DNA of 64,000 nucleotides from JANQPX01 sp041398025 (GCA_041398025.1 JAWKVM010000011.1:1-64000), one strand, 5' to 3'; positions 16,038-25,000 are shown, numbered from the stretch's first letter. Notes: a model not told the origin generated them from the letters alone. A program made the numbers and translations.

Positions 16038-16751
16038 ATGCTGTCCCGGCCGCTTCGCCGGGCGCAGCCTGCGAGGTCCGGCCGCCTTTCTGGAGATCGA
16101 GCCATCACCCCGTTTTCACCGTCATCGAGGCCATCGCCCCCGGCGATCAACCTCCCGCCGCTGACGCTCACGCTGATCATCATCATGTTCGCGGTGTACG
16201 GCCTGACGCTGCTGGCTCCGGCCTCCGTCGAACGCTGGACCATCCTGCACTTCGCCTTCATTCCGGCGGCATGGTTCGTCGACGTCTGGCCGCTCTGGTC
16301 ACTGGCGCTTTCGCCCCTCACCTATGCCTTTCTCCATGGCGGCCTGATGCATCTGGCGCTGAACGCCGTGATGCTCGCGGTGATGGGCCAGGTGCTGGAG
16401 CGCAGGCTCGGACAGCTCAGCTTCTTTTCGGTGTTCGCCGCGGGCGCCATCGGCGGCGCGCTCGTGCATGCGCTGATCGGCGGCACGCCCGAGGTGCCTC
16501 TGGTCGGCGCCTCGGCCGGTGTCGGTGCGCTCTACGGCGCCGGCCTGGTCCTGCACAAGCGCGGCGTGCCCCTCGGCCCCAACACCCAGATCCTGATGGC
16601 GCTCACCGGCTTCTTCGTGATCACCAATCTCCTGGGCATGATCATCCCGATGCTCGGCAACATCGCCTATGTCGCCCATCTCGGCGGCTTCGTGACCGGC
16701 ATCCTGGTGACCGCCTGGCTGGCCCGGCCGACGCCGGGACGGCGAGCATGA
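16038..16751 (+). CDS. Rhomboid-family intramembrane serine protease
   Basis: About 237 residues and six hydrophobic helices. The HGGLMHLALNAVML helix carries the conserved H-x3-H...N motif, the catalytic Ser is in VGASAGVGALYG, and the catalytic His is in VAHLGGFVTG. It would cleave membrane-spanning substrates within the inner membrane. The start is not certain: ATG 16038 is chosen because coding character begins about there; a basic, proline-rich cytoplasmic tail precedes the first helix. The ybaK gene follows 17 bp downstream on the same strand. Confidence 0.85.
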   Translation: MLSRPLRRAQPARSGRLSGDRAITPFSPSSRPSPPAINLPPLTLTLIIIMFAVYGLTLLAPASVERWTILHFAFIPAAWFVDVWPLWSLALSPLTYAFLHGGLMHLALNAVMLAVMGQVLERRLGQLSFFSVFAAGAIGGALVHALIGGTPEVPLVGASAGVGALYGAGLVLHKRGVPLGPNTQILMALTGFFVITNLLGMIIPMLGNIAYVAHLGGFVTGILVTAWLARPTPGRRA

Positions 16752-16768
16752 GCGCCGGGGGCTGAGCC

Positions 16769-17266
16769 ATGGCGAGGAAAGCCGGCAGAGCCGGCGCCAC
16801 CACGCCCGCCACCAAGGCGCTGGAGCGTCTCGGCATCCAGGCGACGCTGCACAGCTACGACTTCGATCCGGGCGATCTCGGCATCGGCGAGCAGGCGGCC
16901 GAGGCCCTGGGAATCGAACCGACACGCATCTTCAAGACCCTGATGGTGATGGTCGACGGCAAGCGTCCGGCGATCGCGCTCACCCCGGTCGCCGCCGAGA
17001 CGCGCCTGAAAACGCTGGCGGCGGCGCTCGGCGGCAAGCGCGCGGCCATGGCGACGGTCGCCGAGGCGGAGCGCCTTTCCGGCTATGTCAAAGGCGGCAT
17101 CAGCCCGTTCGGCCAGCGTCAAAAGCTCGATGTGGTGATCGACCGCTCGGTCGAGGATCACGCAACGGTGTTCGTCAATGGCGGGCGGCGCGGCCTGCAG
17201 ATCGAGCTCGCCCCGAAAGATCTGGTCGAGGCGCTCGGCGCCACGCTCGCCGATCTCGCACGATGA
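16769..17266 (+). CDS. ybaK: Cys-tRNA(Pro)/Cys-tRNA(Cys) deacylase
   Basis: 165-residue YbaK/EbsC protein that hydrolyses cysteine mischarged on tRNA-Pro, a trans-editing step in the cytoplasm. Family hallmarks present: TPATKALERLGI at the N-terminus, the conserved Lys in RIFKTLMV, GYVKGGISPFGQ and FVNGGRRGLQIELAP. Full length. Its TGA stop is the first part of a 13-bp tandem duplication (17264-17289). Confidence 0.92.
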   Translation: MARKAGRAGATTPATKALERLGIQATLHSYDFDPGDLGIGEQAAEALGIEPTRIFKTLMVMVDGKRPAIALTPVAAETRLKTLAAALGGKRAAMATVAEAERLSGYVKGGISPFGQRQKLDVVIDRSVEDHATVFVNGGRRGLQIELAPKDLVEALGATLADLAR

Positions 17267-17294
17267 TCCCCTGGGCTGATCCCCTGGGCTGATC
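17264..17294. repeat. 13-bp tandem duplication
   Basis: TGATCCCCTGGGC occurs at 17264-17276 and 17277-17289 and is followed by TGATC, starting at the ybaK stop codon. It looks like a simple replication-slippage product in the 41-bp convergent gap. Confidence 0.8.
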
Positions 17295-17307
17295 GAAGGC
17301 GACGCGC

Positions 17308-18081
17308 TCAGCCGTCCAGAGTGAGGCTGACCTCGCCGAACGGGCCGAAGGACGCGACCGCCCGCTGCCCCGGCTCGATCTTGATGACGCCGGCGCAGGT
17401 GCCGGTGCTGATCCAGTCCCCCCTGGTCAGCCCCTCCCCCGAGGCCGCGAGCTTGTTGGCGAGCCACAGCAGCGCCTTCAGCGGGTGACCGAGCACGTTG
17501 GCGCCGGAGCCGCTCGCCACCTTTTCACCCTCGACCGTGACGTCGACCGCGACCGCGGCGAGGTCGTGGTCATGCCAGGTATCGAGACCGTCGCCGGCGA
17601 CGAAGGCGACATTGGCGCCGAAATCCGCGATGGTCACGAAGACCCTGGTGAAAAGCTCGGTCGGCAGACGCAGGCCGATCACCTCGAAGGCCGGATGCAC
17701 CGAGGCAACCGCGGCCTCGATCTCCTCCAGCCTGTAGGGCTCGGCGCGTGCCGGCAGATCGCTGCCGAGCCGAAGCGCGAATTCCGGCTCCAGGCCGAGC
17801 AGTCCATAACCCGGTTCGGCGAGGACGGCACCGTTCTCGTGGCAATCCGGCGTGAACAGCGGCGCATGAAAGGGATGATCGGTGTTCAGGAGCGATTGCG
17901 CCATCGGGTTGGTGGCGCCGATCTTGTAGCCGGCACGCCCGGCACCGTAGGCTTCGATCGCCGCCCGCTGAACCGCATAAGCCATCGCTTCGTCCGCCGG
18001 CAAACCGCCAGGCAGATCGTCGATCCCCCGCCGCTCGCGCCGCGCAGCACCCAGTGCCTGGCCCGCATCTGCCACCGTCAT
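17308..18081 (-). CDS. 2-keto-4-pentenoate hydratase family protein
   Basis: 257 residues. It matches the MhpD/HpcG hydratase group of the FAH superfamily: AGYKIGATNPMAQ, LGLEPEFALRLG (metal-binding Glu residues), VHPAFEVIGLRL and DFGANVAFVAG. These enzymes add water to 2-oxo-4-enoates in meta-cleavage pathways of aromatic compounds. No other meta-cleavage gene is close, so its substrate is open. ATG 18081 is preferred because GAGGGGG precedes it at good spacing; ATG 18102 is an alternative. Confidence 0.85.
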   Translation of the reverse strand: MTVADAGQALGAARRERRGIDDLPGGLPADEAMAYAVQRAAIEAYGAGRAGYKIGATNPMAQSLLNTDHPFHAPLFTPDCHENGAVLAEPGYGLLGLEPEFALRLGSDLPARAEPYRLEEIEAAVASVHPAFEVIGLRLPTELFTRVFVTIADFGANVAFVAGDGLDTWHDHDLAAVAVDVTVEGEKVASGSGANVLGHPLKALLWLANKLAASGEGLTRGDWISTGTCAGVIKIEPGQRAVASFGPFGEVSLTLDG

Positions 18082-18177
18082 CGCCGCCCCCCTCAAAGAC
18101 ATCGCTTGGCATGAAGGTTGACCGCAGCGGCGCAAAATCTCAAGAGCTGCGATCTTGCGAAGAGCGTCGCGCAGGCC

Positions 18178-19056
18178 TCAGGGCTTGGTCTGATGCATCA
18201 GGAGATCGCCCTTGGGATCGACCAGCATGACGCCGGCGGGCGCGCCGTCCGCCTTGGCGCTGGACCAGCGGTCCACCAGCGTGTTCAGGTAGCTGGTCTG
18301 GCCGATCTTGGGCACGTCGAACCAGTCGTCGGTGGTCTTCACCTGGACCACACCGCCGCCGATCGGCTCGATCTCGGAGAACAGCTTGATCCCGGCCACG
18401 CTCCAGGCACGGCTGTTCAGATAGGACACGCTGTCGCGAAACTGCTGCATCGCCTTGAGGTCGATTCCGGCGACATCGGGGCTGGAGGCGAGCACCAGCT
18501 CGGTCGGCACGCGGCTCTGATCGCCCGGATTGCGGATCGGCACCGGGCTGATGATCTCCCGCCCGCTATGGGTCCTGCGCGGCTCGGCCGGATCCTTCGG
18601 CAACTGGTCCCGCCGCTTCACGTAGCTGCGCATGTCTTCGAGCACGTTTTCGGGATCGACCAGCCCGATGGCAGGCTCGGGTGGAGGTGCCCGCCTCTCC
18701 ATCACGGCCTTGCGCAGGTCGACCGGCGCCCTGGGCACGAGATCGGGAAGCGGCGAAGGCGGCGTGAGCGACGCTGCCCGATGGGTGCCCGCTTGCCCGG
18801 GCTCGAGCAGGGAGCGATGCACCCAGCCCAGCAGATCCGCGGCCCCCACGACCTCGACATGGTGCCAGTCACCTTCCCGGCCGCGCTCGATCACGTCCTG
18901 ACCATGCCTCAACTGCCGCTTGATTTCGTGCGCGGTCCCCGGGCCACGCCGGAGATTGACGTTGTCGCCGGCGATGCTCCAGCGATCGCCAGGTGCCGCC
19001 AGCGCCGATCCGAAGGCGAGTGGCACCGATAACAAGAAAACAAACGGCCAGCGCAT
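18178..19056 (-). CDS. Exported SH3-domain protein
   Basis: 292 residues. A signal peptide (MRWPFVFLLSVPLAFGSALA) precedes a bacterial SH3 domain at about 27-85 (DNVNLRRGPGTAHEIKRQLRHGQDV ... WVHRSLL). A proline-rich linker follows, then a C-terminal region (about 180-292) of unknown type (LKAMQQFRDSVSYLNSRAWSVAGIKLF). SH3_3 domains in secreted proteins usually bind peptidoglycan. The SH3 call is firm; overall function is unknown. Confidence 0.78.
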   Translation of the reverse strand: MRWPFVFLLSVPLAFGSALAAPGDRWSIAGDNVNLRRGPGTAHEIKRQLRHGQDVIERGREGDWHHVEVVGAADLLGWVHRSLLEPGQAGTHRAASLTPPSPLPDLVPRAPVDLRKAVMERRAPPPEPAIGLVDPENVLEDMRSYVKRRDQLPKDPAEPRRTHSGREIISPVPIRNPGDQSRVPTELVLASSPDVAGIDLKAMQQFRDSVSYLNSRAWSVAGIKLFSEIEPIGGGVVQVKTTDDWFDVPKIGQTSYLNTLVDRWSSAKADGAPAGVMLVDPKGDLLMHQTKP

Positions 19057-19264
19057 CGCTACCCCGGTTTCTGTCCCAACATGATCTGAACCATCGCTAT
19101 GGACCTAAGCGGTTACGCGCTCGATTTCAACTATAAATTGTTTTATGGGAACATTCGTTAACCAGAGGGCGGATGGGAACCGTCAGGCGCGGGATGAATG
19201 CCTCCCGCATGCTTGATCAGCACCGCTCGTCCGTGTCATGTCGGATCGAGGGAGGACATGGCCT

Positions 19265-19990
19265 ATGCGCGCAACATTCGATTACAGCGGCAGGACGATC
19301 CTGGTGTCCGGAGGCTCCAGCGGCATCGGTCTCGCCATCGCCAAGGCGTTTCAAACGGCGGGAGGCGAGGTCTGGATCACCGGCACGCGCGCCGGGCCCG
19401 ACGATTATCCGGACGACCTCGATGGCCTGACCTTTCGCCAGCTCGACATGGAGGACGGGGCCGGAATCGAGGCCCTGGTGGCCGCGCTCCCCTCCCTCGA
19501 CGTGCTGGTCAACTGCGCCGGCAACACCGTGCGCAACGAGGCCGGCTACGAGCCCGCAAACTTCGAGAAAGTCATCGCGATCAATCTGAACGGCACCTTT
19601 CGGCTGTCGATGGCGGCCCTGCCGCATCTGAAGAGCGGCCCGGGCAGCGTCGTCAACATCGCCTCGATGACCAGCTATTTCGGCGCACCGGGCGCACCCG
19701 GCTACGGCGCCAGCAAGGCGGGCGTGCTGGAGCTCACCCAGACGCTCGGCGTCGCCTGGGCGCCGTTCGGCGTGCGCGTCAACGGCATCGCACCCGGCTG
19801 GATCGCAACCAAGCTCACCGAATACTGGCGCGAGGACGAGCGCGACCGGCAGATCCTGGAGCGCACGCCGATGGCACGCTGGGGCAGGCCCGAGGACATG
19901 GCGGGTGCCGCGCTGTTCCTGGCTTCCGATGCCGCCGGCTTCATCACCGGCATCACGCTGCCGGTGGATGGCGGCTACACCGCGAAGTGA
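19265..19990 (+). CDS. SDR-family oxidoreductase
   Basis: 241-residue classical short-chain dehydrogenase. Cofactor motif SGGSSGIGLAIAKAF, NCAGN, catalytic Ser in VNIASMTSYFG, and YGASKAG with the catalytic Tyr and Lys, then PGWIATKLT and the C-terminal GGYTAK typical of sugar/gluconate-type SDRs. The substrate is unassigned. Start ATG 19265 is preceded by GAGGGAGGA at about 8 nt. Monocistronic, divergent from the SH3 gene across a 208-bp AT-richer promoter region. Confidence 0.88.
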   Translation: MRATFDYSGRTILVSGGSSGIGLAIAKAFQTAGGEVWITGTRAGPDDYPDDLDGLTFRQLDMEDGAGIEALVAALPSLDVLVNCAGNTVRNEAGYEPANFEKVIAINLNGTFRLSMAALPHLKSGPGSVVNIASMTSYFGAPGAPGYGASKAGVLELTQTLGVAWAPFGVRVNGIAPGWIATKLTEYWREDERDRQILERTPMARWGRPEDMAGAALFLASDAAGFITGITLPVDGGYTAK

Positions 19991-20316
19991 GGAGACTGCG
20001 CCGCTCCGAGCCGACGAAGACACTCGCTGCGATCAATTGACGCCTGTTGTTCTCCACAAGCGTTTATCATGATGGCGAGCCTGGCATGGGGCGGTGCGCG
20101 ACCCTACATGAGGGAGCAGCATCGAATTTTCCTTTGCGTTCGAGGGAATAACCGCGTCGCTTTTGCATTTGCAACGGGAAGGCTAAAACCGTGCGCATGC
20201 AGATACCTGGAATTTGCGGCCTTCGAATGATGCCATGGGGGTGGCGTGATCGGACGTTCCGAACAAGAGACGAACGGTCACTTGCAGCGTTCAAACAGAA
20301 GATCAGCGGGTGATTG
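19991..20316. other. 326-bp intergenic region without recognised content
   Basis: No open frame with coding character, no clear terminator and no repeat seen. It presumably carries the promoter of the following membrane-protein gene. Confidence 0.5.
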
Positions 20317-21210
20317 ATGGCTACAGCGGTGAAAGCGGCGTCAGCAGGCATGACGGGTGCCGTGCGTTCCTTGCAGTGGACGATCCAGGACATGAACGGG
20401 TCCGTGGAGCATCTGGGGCAGTCCCACGACCACTTGCGCCGCGCACAGAACATCATGGCCTGGACCACGGCGATTTTCGGCGCCCTTCTGCTGTCCGGCC
20501 TGGTGTGGATCGCCAATGACATCTTTCATCTGAAAGATCAGCTCATGGAGACCGACCGGCATTTCAACTCGATGGATGCGCAGATGAACGCGCTCGGCAC
20601 GCGCATGGATGACCTCGCCATCGCGATCGATCAGATCGGCGCCGAGCTTCGGGCTGCACGCGGTGTCAATGCGCCGGTGACCGGTCCGGATGTCAGCGTT
20701 CTCAGCACGCCGAACACGCCGCAGCAGTTCCAGGCGGCGGAAGCCCCCCCCGTGGAGACCACCGCCCTGGATGCGGCAGCGCAGCCGCAGCAGCAGGTTC
20801 CGCAACCCCAGATTCAGCAGCCGGTCCAGCAGCAGGCTGCGCTCGCCCCCGCTCAGCCCGCGCCGGACGAAGTCGTGGACGTGGCCACCATCGCCGGCGT
20901 GGTCGCCCCGGCTCCGCCGGCCCCGCGCGACGACTTGACGCCGCAGGAGCTGGCGGCACCGGCTCCCGTGCTCGCCGCCGTCGCCCCCGCCGCACCTGCG
21001 CCGGCAGCACCGCAGGCTGCCGCCCCGGCGCCCGCCGCCCAGGCTCAGGCAGCAGCAGCACCCGCGGCCGCATCGGCACCTGCGCCGGCACCGGCACCTG
21101 CGGCATCGGGAGCCAATCTTTCCGACGATCAGCTCCTGTCCTTCAACGACGATCAGATCGATCCGGCCGACGAATTGCTGCTCCTGGACGAGAACGGCAA
21201 CCCGCAATAA
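20317..21210 (+). CDS. Single-pass membrane protein with Ala/Pro/Gln-rich tail
   Basis: 297 residues. An N-terminal cytoplasmic helix (about 1-45) precedes one membrane segment (about 46-66, IMAWTTAIFGALLLSGLVWIAN), then a likely coiled coil (about 70-110, LKDQLMETDRHFNSMDAQMN). After this comes a long low-complexity stretch rich in Ala, Pro and Gln (about 130-265) and an acidic C-terminus (LSFNDDQIDPADELLLLDE). No known domain recognised. The layout resembles envelope-spanning scaffold proteins, but this is only architectural. ATG 20317 is used; TTG 20314 adjoins it. Confidence 0.65.
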   Translation: MATAVKAASAGMTGAVRSLQWTIQDMNGSVEHLGQSHDHLRRAQNIMAWTTAIFGALLLSGLVWIANDIFHLKDQLMETDRHFNSMDAQMNALGTRMDDLAIAIDQIGAELRAARGVNAPVTGPDVSVLSTPNTPQQFQAAEAPPVETTALDAAAQPQQQVPQPQIQQPVQQQAALAPAQPAPDEVVDVATIAGVVAPAPPAPRDDLTPQELAAPAPVLAAVAPAAPAPAAPQAAAPAPAAQAQAAAAPAAASAPAPAPAPAASGANLSDDQLLSFNDDQIDPADELLLLDENGNPQ

Positions 21211-21363
21211 GCAGCGCCCGCGAGCGCCTGCATCGGCAGCCTGCGGTGCCCTGACCTTCGATTTTCGCCATGCGAATTCCGCGGATGGCGTCGGTTGGCT
21301 CTAGTCCTCGGCGGAGCGGGTGGTACTATCTTCCTATAAACGACGTAACAGGGAGGCACCCGT

Positions 21364-22428
21364 ATGATCGGTTTTCGTACCATGATGATGGCTGCTGGCG
21401 CGCTGGTCCTGACCAGCGGCGTGGCTCTTGCCGAATGCAGCCCCGAAAGCTGGCAGGACTGCGCCGGCAAGCCTTGGGTTGACGGCGACACCATGGACAC
21501 TCCGCTCGGTTCGGAATGGTGGCCGAACGAGCTTTGGGGCGAGGGCGACGAGGCCGGTTCGACCAATTGGTACACCAAGCCTGAGGTGGTGCAGCGCGCG
21601 CTCGCCGAGGCCAAGGAGGGCAAGGTCTACAAGCTCGGCCACGAATACTCCGCCGACATGCCGCTCTTTGGCGCGCGGCAGTTCGTGCTGCGCATCCCGG
21701 CCACGCCGACCGGCGGTCCCTTCGGCGGCAACAAGGTCATCTGGCATGACGAGTTCCTGTCGACCGAGATCGGCCAGGTCGGCACCCAGTTCGACGGCCT
21801 CGGCCACATCGGCGTGCAGATCGGTCCCGATGGCGAGCGCGACAAGATGCGCTTCTACAACGGCTTCATCGAAAGCGAGTTCGCTACCGCATACGGCCTG
21901 ACCAACCTCGGCACCGAGAAGCTGCATCCGATCGTCGCGCGCGGCGTGCTCCTGGACTTCGCGGCCGCACGGGGCGTCGAGAGCATGAACAAGGGTGAGT
22001 GCGCCTCGATGGACGACGTCCATACGGCGCTCGAAAAGCAGGGCATGGCCGATTTCGAATTCATGGAAGGCGATGCCATTCTGTTCCGCTACGGGTGGGA
22101 GACCCATTGGGACGATCCGGCGACCTTCAACGATGGGCAGCCCGGCATCTGCATGGATGTGGCGCGCTGGGTCGCCGAGGAGGTCAAGGCCGGCGTCACC
22201 GGCGGCGATGACTGGGCGGCGACCGATCCCGTGCCCTATCCGGGCGAAGAGGGCTGCGTGTTCTGCATCCACCAGTTCCTGCAGACCAGGCATGGCATCG
22301 TGAACCAGGAAAACCTGGCGCTGAAGCAGCTCGCCGACGACGGCACCTATGTCTTCACCTACATCTACAGCCCGGTGCCGATCAAAGGCGCCACCGGCTC
22401 GACCGGCGCGCCGATCGCGATCAAATAG
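21364..22428 (+). CDS. Exported cyclase-family (kynurenine-formamidase-like) hydrolase
   Basis: 354 residues with a signal peptide (cut after ALA, about residue 23). The metal-binding signature of the Cyclase superfamily (HxGTHxDxxxH) appears as VGTQFDGLGHIG, with Gln in place of the central His. DAILFRYGWETHW and a late HQFLQTRHGIVNQEN fit the long members of this family. Most characterised members hydrolyse amides or lactones; this one is periplasmic. It is followed by a transporter gene after a hairpin, suggesting that the product is taken up. Confidence 0.8.
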   Translation: MIGFRTMMMAAGALVLTSGVALAECSPESWQDCAGKPWVDGDTMDTPLGSEWWPNELWGEGDEAGSTNWYTKPEVVQRALAEAKEGKVYKLGHEYSADMPLFGARQFVLRIPATPTGGPFGGNKVIWHDEFLSTEIGQVGTQFDGLGHIGVQIGPDGERDKMRFYNGFIESEFATAYGLTNLGTEKLHPIVARGVLLDFAAARGVESMNKGECASMDDVHTALEKQGMADFEFMEGDAILFRYGWETHWDDPATFNDGQPGICMDVARWVAEEVKAGVTGGDDWAATDPVPYPGEEGCVFCIHQFLQTRHGIVNQENLALKQLADDGTYVFTYIYSPVPIKGATGSTGAPIAIK

Positions 22429-22459
22429 TCGGGTCGGCAGCACCGACGGGCTTGACGTT

Positions 22460-22490
22460 GGGCCGGCCGCCTATGGGGGCCGGCCCTTTC
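22460..22490 (+). terminator. Hairpin between cyclase and transporter genes
   Basis: A 9-bp G+C stem (GGGCCGGCC 22460-22468 with GGCCGGCCC 22478-22486) followed by TTTC. The transporter ATG is about 20 bp beyond it, so it may attenuate rather than end transcription. Confidence 0.5.
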
Positions 22491-22507
22491 GATTCGCCAA
22501 GCACGCC

Positions 22508-23458
22508 ATGAAACCGATCGTCGCGCTTCTCGCCGCCCTCGGCAGGCACGGCAGTGTCGTCCTGCCGATCGGCGTGTTCATCGGCCTGCTCATACCGCCG
22601 CTCGCCACCTTGATGAAGCCGCTGCTGATCCCCGGCATCATCGGCCCGTTCATCATCGCGCTCATCCGCATGGACTGGCTGCGCCTTCGGGATCATGTCA
22701 GCCAGCCTCTGATCACCGCTCTGCTTCTGCTCTGGCTCCTGATCGCAGCCCCCTTTCTGATCGACTTCCTGCTCGGTTGTCTGCCGATCGACCGCGGCCT
22801 TCACGGCAGCCTGGTGCTGATGGCTGCGGCCTCGCCGCTCATGGCGTCCGCCAGCCTCGCGCTGATCATCGGCCTCGACGCCTCGCTCGCCGTCGTCCTG
22901 ACCTTCGCCGGCACCGCCCTCGTCCCGCTGACCCTGCCGCCGATCGCGCTGCATCTGCTCGGCATCGAGATCGACATCGACGTCGGCGATCTCATGCTCC
23001 GGCTCGGCGCTCTGGTCGGCGGCTGCTTCGCCCTCGCCTGGCTCCTCCGCTGGCGCCTGCCGCGCGGCTTCACCAGCCGCCACGCCGCGCCCCTGGACGG
23101 TCTCGCGGTCGTCGGCCTGCTGGTGTTCGCGATCGCGGTCATGGACGGCGTCACCGAGCTCGCGCTTGCCCGGCCGGGCGTGGTGCTCGAAACCACCGCC
23201 GCCATCTTCGGTCTCAACATCTTCATGCAGGCGATCGCCACGCTCGCCTTTTCCTGGCGCGGGCTGCATCAGGCGCTGACCGCGGGGCTGTGCAGCGGCA
23301 ACCGCAATCTCGGTCTGCTGCTCGCCGCCATGGCGGATCGCGCCTCGAGCGACCTCCTGATCGTCATTGCGGTCGCCCAGTTCCCGATCTACATCTTGCC
23401 GATGCTGCAGCGCTGGCTCTACCGGCGCTGGGGCCTGGGCGAGGCCGAAGGAGGATGA
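22508..23458 (+). CDS. BASS-like (bile acid:Na+ symporter superfamily) membrane protein
   Basis: 316 residues, about ten hydrophobic segments (for example VVLPIGVFIGLLIPPLATLMKP, PLITALLLLWLLIAAPFLID). The late motif AGLCSGNRNLGLLLAAM corresponds to the GNxxL-type signature of the bile acid/arsenite (BASS/ACR3) fold. Likely a secondary transporter of an organic anion; the substrate is unknown. It sits between the exported cyclase and DUF924 genes, with the DUF924 start overlapping or adjoining its stop. Confidence 0.72.
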   Translation: MKPIVALLAALGRHGSVVLPIGVFIGLLIPPLATLMKPLLIPGIIGPFIIALIRMDWLRLRDHVSQPLITALLLLWLLIAAPFLIDFLLGCLPIDRGLHGSLVLMAAASPLMASASLALIIGLDASLAVVLTFAGTALVPLTLPPIALHLLGIEIDIDVGDLMLRLGALVGGCFALAWLLRWRLPRGFTSRHAAPLDGLAVVGLLVFAIAVMDGVTELALARPGVVLETTAAIFGLNIFMQAIATLAFSWRGLHQALTAGLCSGNRNLGLLLAAMADRASSDLLIVIAVAQFPIYILPMLQRWLYRRWGLGEAEGG

Positions 23459-23463
23459 TGATC

Positions 23464-24048
23464 ATGCCGATCGACGGTGGCCGACAGACCATCCGCGAGC
23501 TGGTCGACTTCTGGTTCGACGAGGAGACCAAGCCGCGCTGGTACGACTCGACGCCGACGTTCGACGAGCTTTGCCGTCAGCGCTTCGGCGCTCTGGTGGC
23601 CCAGGCCGCCGAGGGCGAGCTTGCGGCCTGGGAGCAGACGGCCGAAGGGGCGCTCGCCCTTTGCCTGCTCCTGGATCAGATGCCGCGCAATATGTTCAGG
23701 GCAACGCCAGCGGCCTTCGCCACCGACGAGCAGGCGGCCGACGTCGCCCGACGCGCGATCGAACGCGGCTTCGATCAGACGCTCGACCTGGAAAAGCGCA
23801 AGTTCCTGTATATGCCCTTCATGCACAGTGAACGGCTCGACGATCAGGAACGCTCGGTAGCGCTGGCTGCAGCACTCGACGACGGCGAGACGCTGCGCTA
23901 CGCCGAAGAACACGCCGACATCATCAGGCGCTTCGGCCGCTTTCCCCATCGAAACGCCATTCTCGGCAGGCAGAGCACGCCGGAGGAACATGCCTTCCTC
24001 GCCGACGGTGCCAAAAGCTATGGACAAACCGCCAAAGACGACGGCTGA
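23464..24048 (+). CDS. DUF924 family protein
   Basis: About 194 residues, all-helical, soluble. It matches DUF924: ELVDFWFDEETKPRWYDSTPTFDELCRQRFG at the start, then LALCLLLDQMPRNMFR and KFLYMPFMHSERLDDQ, RFPHRNAILGR. Function unknown. AAGGAGG lies directly upstream; ATGs at 23455, 23458 and 23464 are all possible, and I prefer 23464 for spacing. Probably co-transcribed with the preceding transporter gene. Confidence 0.85.
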   Translation: MPIDGGRQTIRELVDFWFDEETKPRWYDSTPTFDELCRQRFGALVAQAAEGELAAWEQTAEGALALCLLLDQMPRNMFRATPAAFATDEQAADVARRAIERGFDQTLDLEKRKFLYMPFMHSERLDDQERSVALAAALDDGETLRYAEEHADIIRRFGRFPHRNAILGRQSTPEEHAFLADGAKSYGQTAKDDG

Positions 24049-24065
24049 GCCCGCGGGGATCCGGT

Positions 24066-24272
24066 CTAGTCGCGCCAGCCGAGGCCATCGTCCCAAAACG
24101 TACCGTCCGCCCAGGCGACGCTGGCCGTCGAGGTGCAGGCGATGGGAAAGGCGGCCAGAAGCGCGATCTGACCCGCTCCGGCGAGCAATCGCCGTCGGGT
24201 CAGCGGCACCGACGGAAGTCCCTCATGAACGACGGATGGCCTCGTCCTCGTCTCGCTTTTCGCCAGGGTCAC
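24066..24272 (-). CDS. Very small Tat-signal protein
   Basis: 68 residues from GTG 24272 (AAGGA 7 nt upstream). It contains a twin-arginine signal, LTRRRLLAGAGQIALLAAFPIA, and then a probable cleavage site (SVAWA), leaving only about 13 mature residues (DGTFWDDGLGWRD). It lies 4 bp after the AhpD-like gene, so the two are likely co-transcribed. I know no function. Either the mature peptide is genuinely tiny and stays membrane-anchored, or this is a decayed larger exported protein. Confidence 0.55.
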   Translation of the reverse strand: MTLAKSETRTRPSVVHEGLPSVPLTRRRLLAGAGQIALLAAFPIACTSTASVAWADGTFWDDGLGWRD

Positions 24273-24276
24273 GATG

Positions 24277-24879
24277 TCAATCCTTGCTGCGCGGAACACG
24301 GCCCATCAGATAGAATTCGTCATTCGGCCGCATCTCGGTCAAATGCGCCATCCGGTTGGACAGCGCGAAGAATGCGGTGATCGCACCGATATCCCAGACA
24401 TCGTCGTCGGAAAACCCTTCCGTCTTCAACCGGTCGACATGCTCCTCACCGAACGTGGCCGGCTCCTTCGCCAGCACCATCGCCGCATCGAGCATGATCC
24501 GCTGGCGCGGCGTGATATCCGCCTTTTCGTAGAGCACCGCCACCTGGTCGCCGAGCATCGGATTCTTGGAAAAAATCCGCAGCAGCGCGCCATGGGAAAC
24601 CACGCAATAGGGGCAGCGATTGGCGGCGCTGGTGGCCACCACGATCATCTCCTTTTCCGCCTTGGAAAGCCCGCCTTCCCGCACCATCAGCGCATCGTAA
24701 TAAGCGAAGAACGCGCGCAGCTCGTCCGGGCGGCGCGCCAGCGCCATGAAGACGTTCGGCACGAAGCCGGACTTCTCGGCGATCTCCTCGATCTTTTCCC
24801 GCAGATCGTCGGGCAGATCGCCGAGTGCCGGCACATCGAACCGGCTGATCGGATGGTCGCTTTCGGTCTGGTCTGCCAT
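24277..24879 (-). CDS. AhpD-like / carboxymuconolactone-decarboxylase family peroxidase-related protein
   Basis: 200 residues, all helical. The redox motif CPYCVVSHG (CxxC then His) lies at about 106-114 within KEMIVVATSAANRCPYC, the AhpD-type alkylhydroperoxidase core. It matches the peroxidase-related (TIGR01926-like) subgroup by its N-terminal PEIAEKSGFVPNVF-type helix. Such proteins reduce peroxides with thiol partners. ATG 24879 is chosen over upstream in-frame ATGs on the basis of conservation. The Tat micropeptide gene follows immediately. Confidence 0.85.
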   Translation of the reverse strand: MADQTESDHPISRFDVPALGDLPDDLREKIEEIAEKSGFVPNVFMALARRPDELRAFFAYYDALMVREGGLSKAEKEMIVVATSAANRCPYCVVSHGALLRIFSKNPMLGDQVAVLYEKADITPRQRIMLDAAMVLAKEPATFGEEHVDRLKTEGFSDDDVWDIGAITAFFALSNRMAHLTEMRPNDEFYLMGRVPRSKD

Positions 24880-25000
24880 GGTGCTGGTCCGGCCTTGAAG
24901 GAAGCGCCTGCGCATGGCGCCAAGACCCAAGGTCGCGCAGAGCATGCCATGCGGTCAACAGCAGACACCGGGCCAGGTGAGGCCGCCGGTCGCCGACCGG

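Noticed and set aside
17264..17294. 13-bp tandem duplication after ybaK as a functional site
   Set aside because: Only two units in a convergent gap; simple slippage is the most likely cause.
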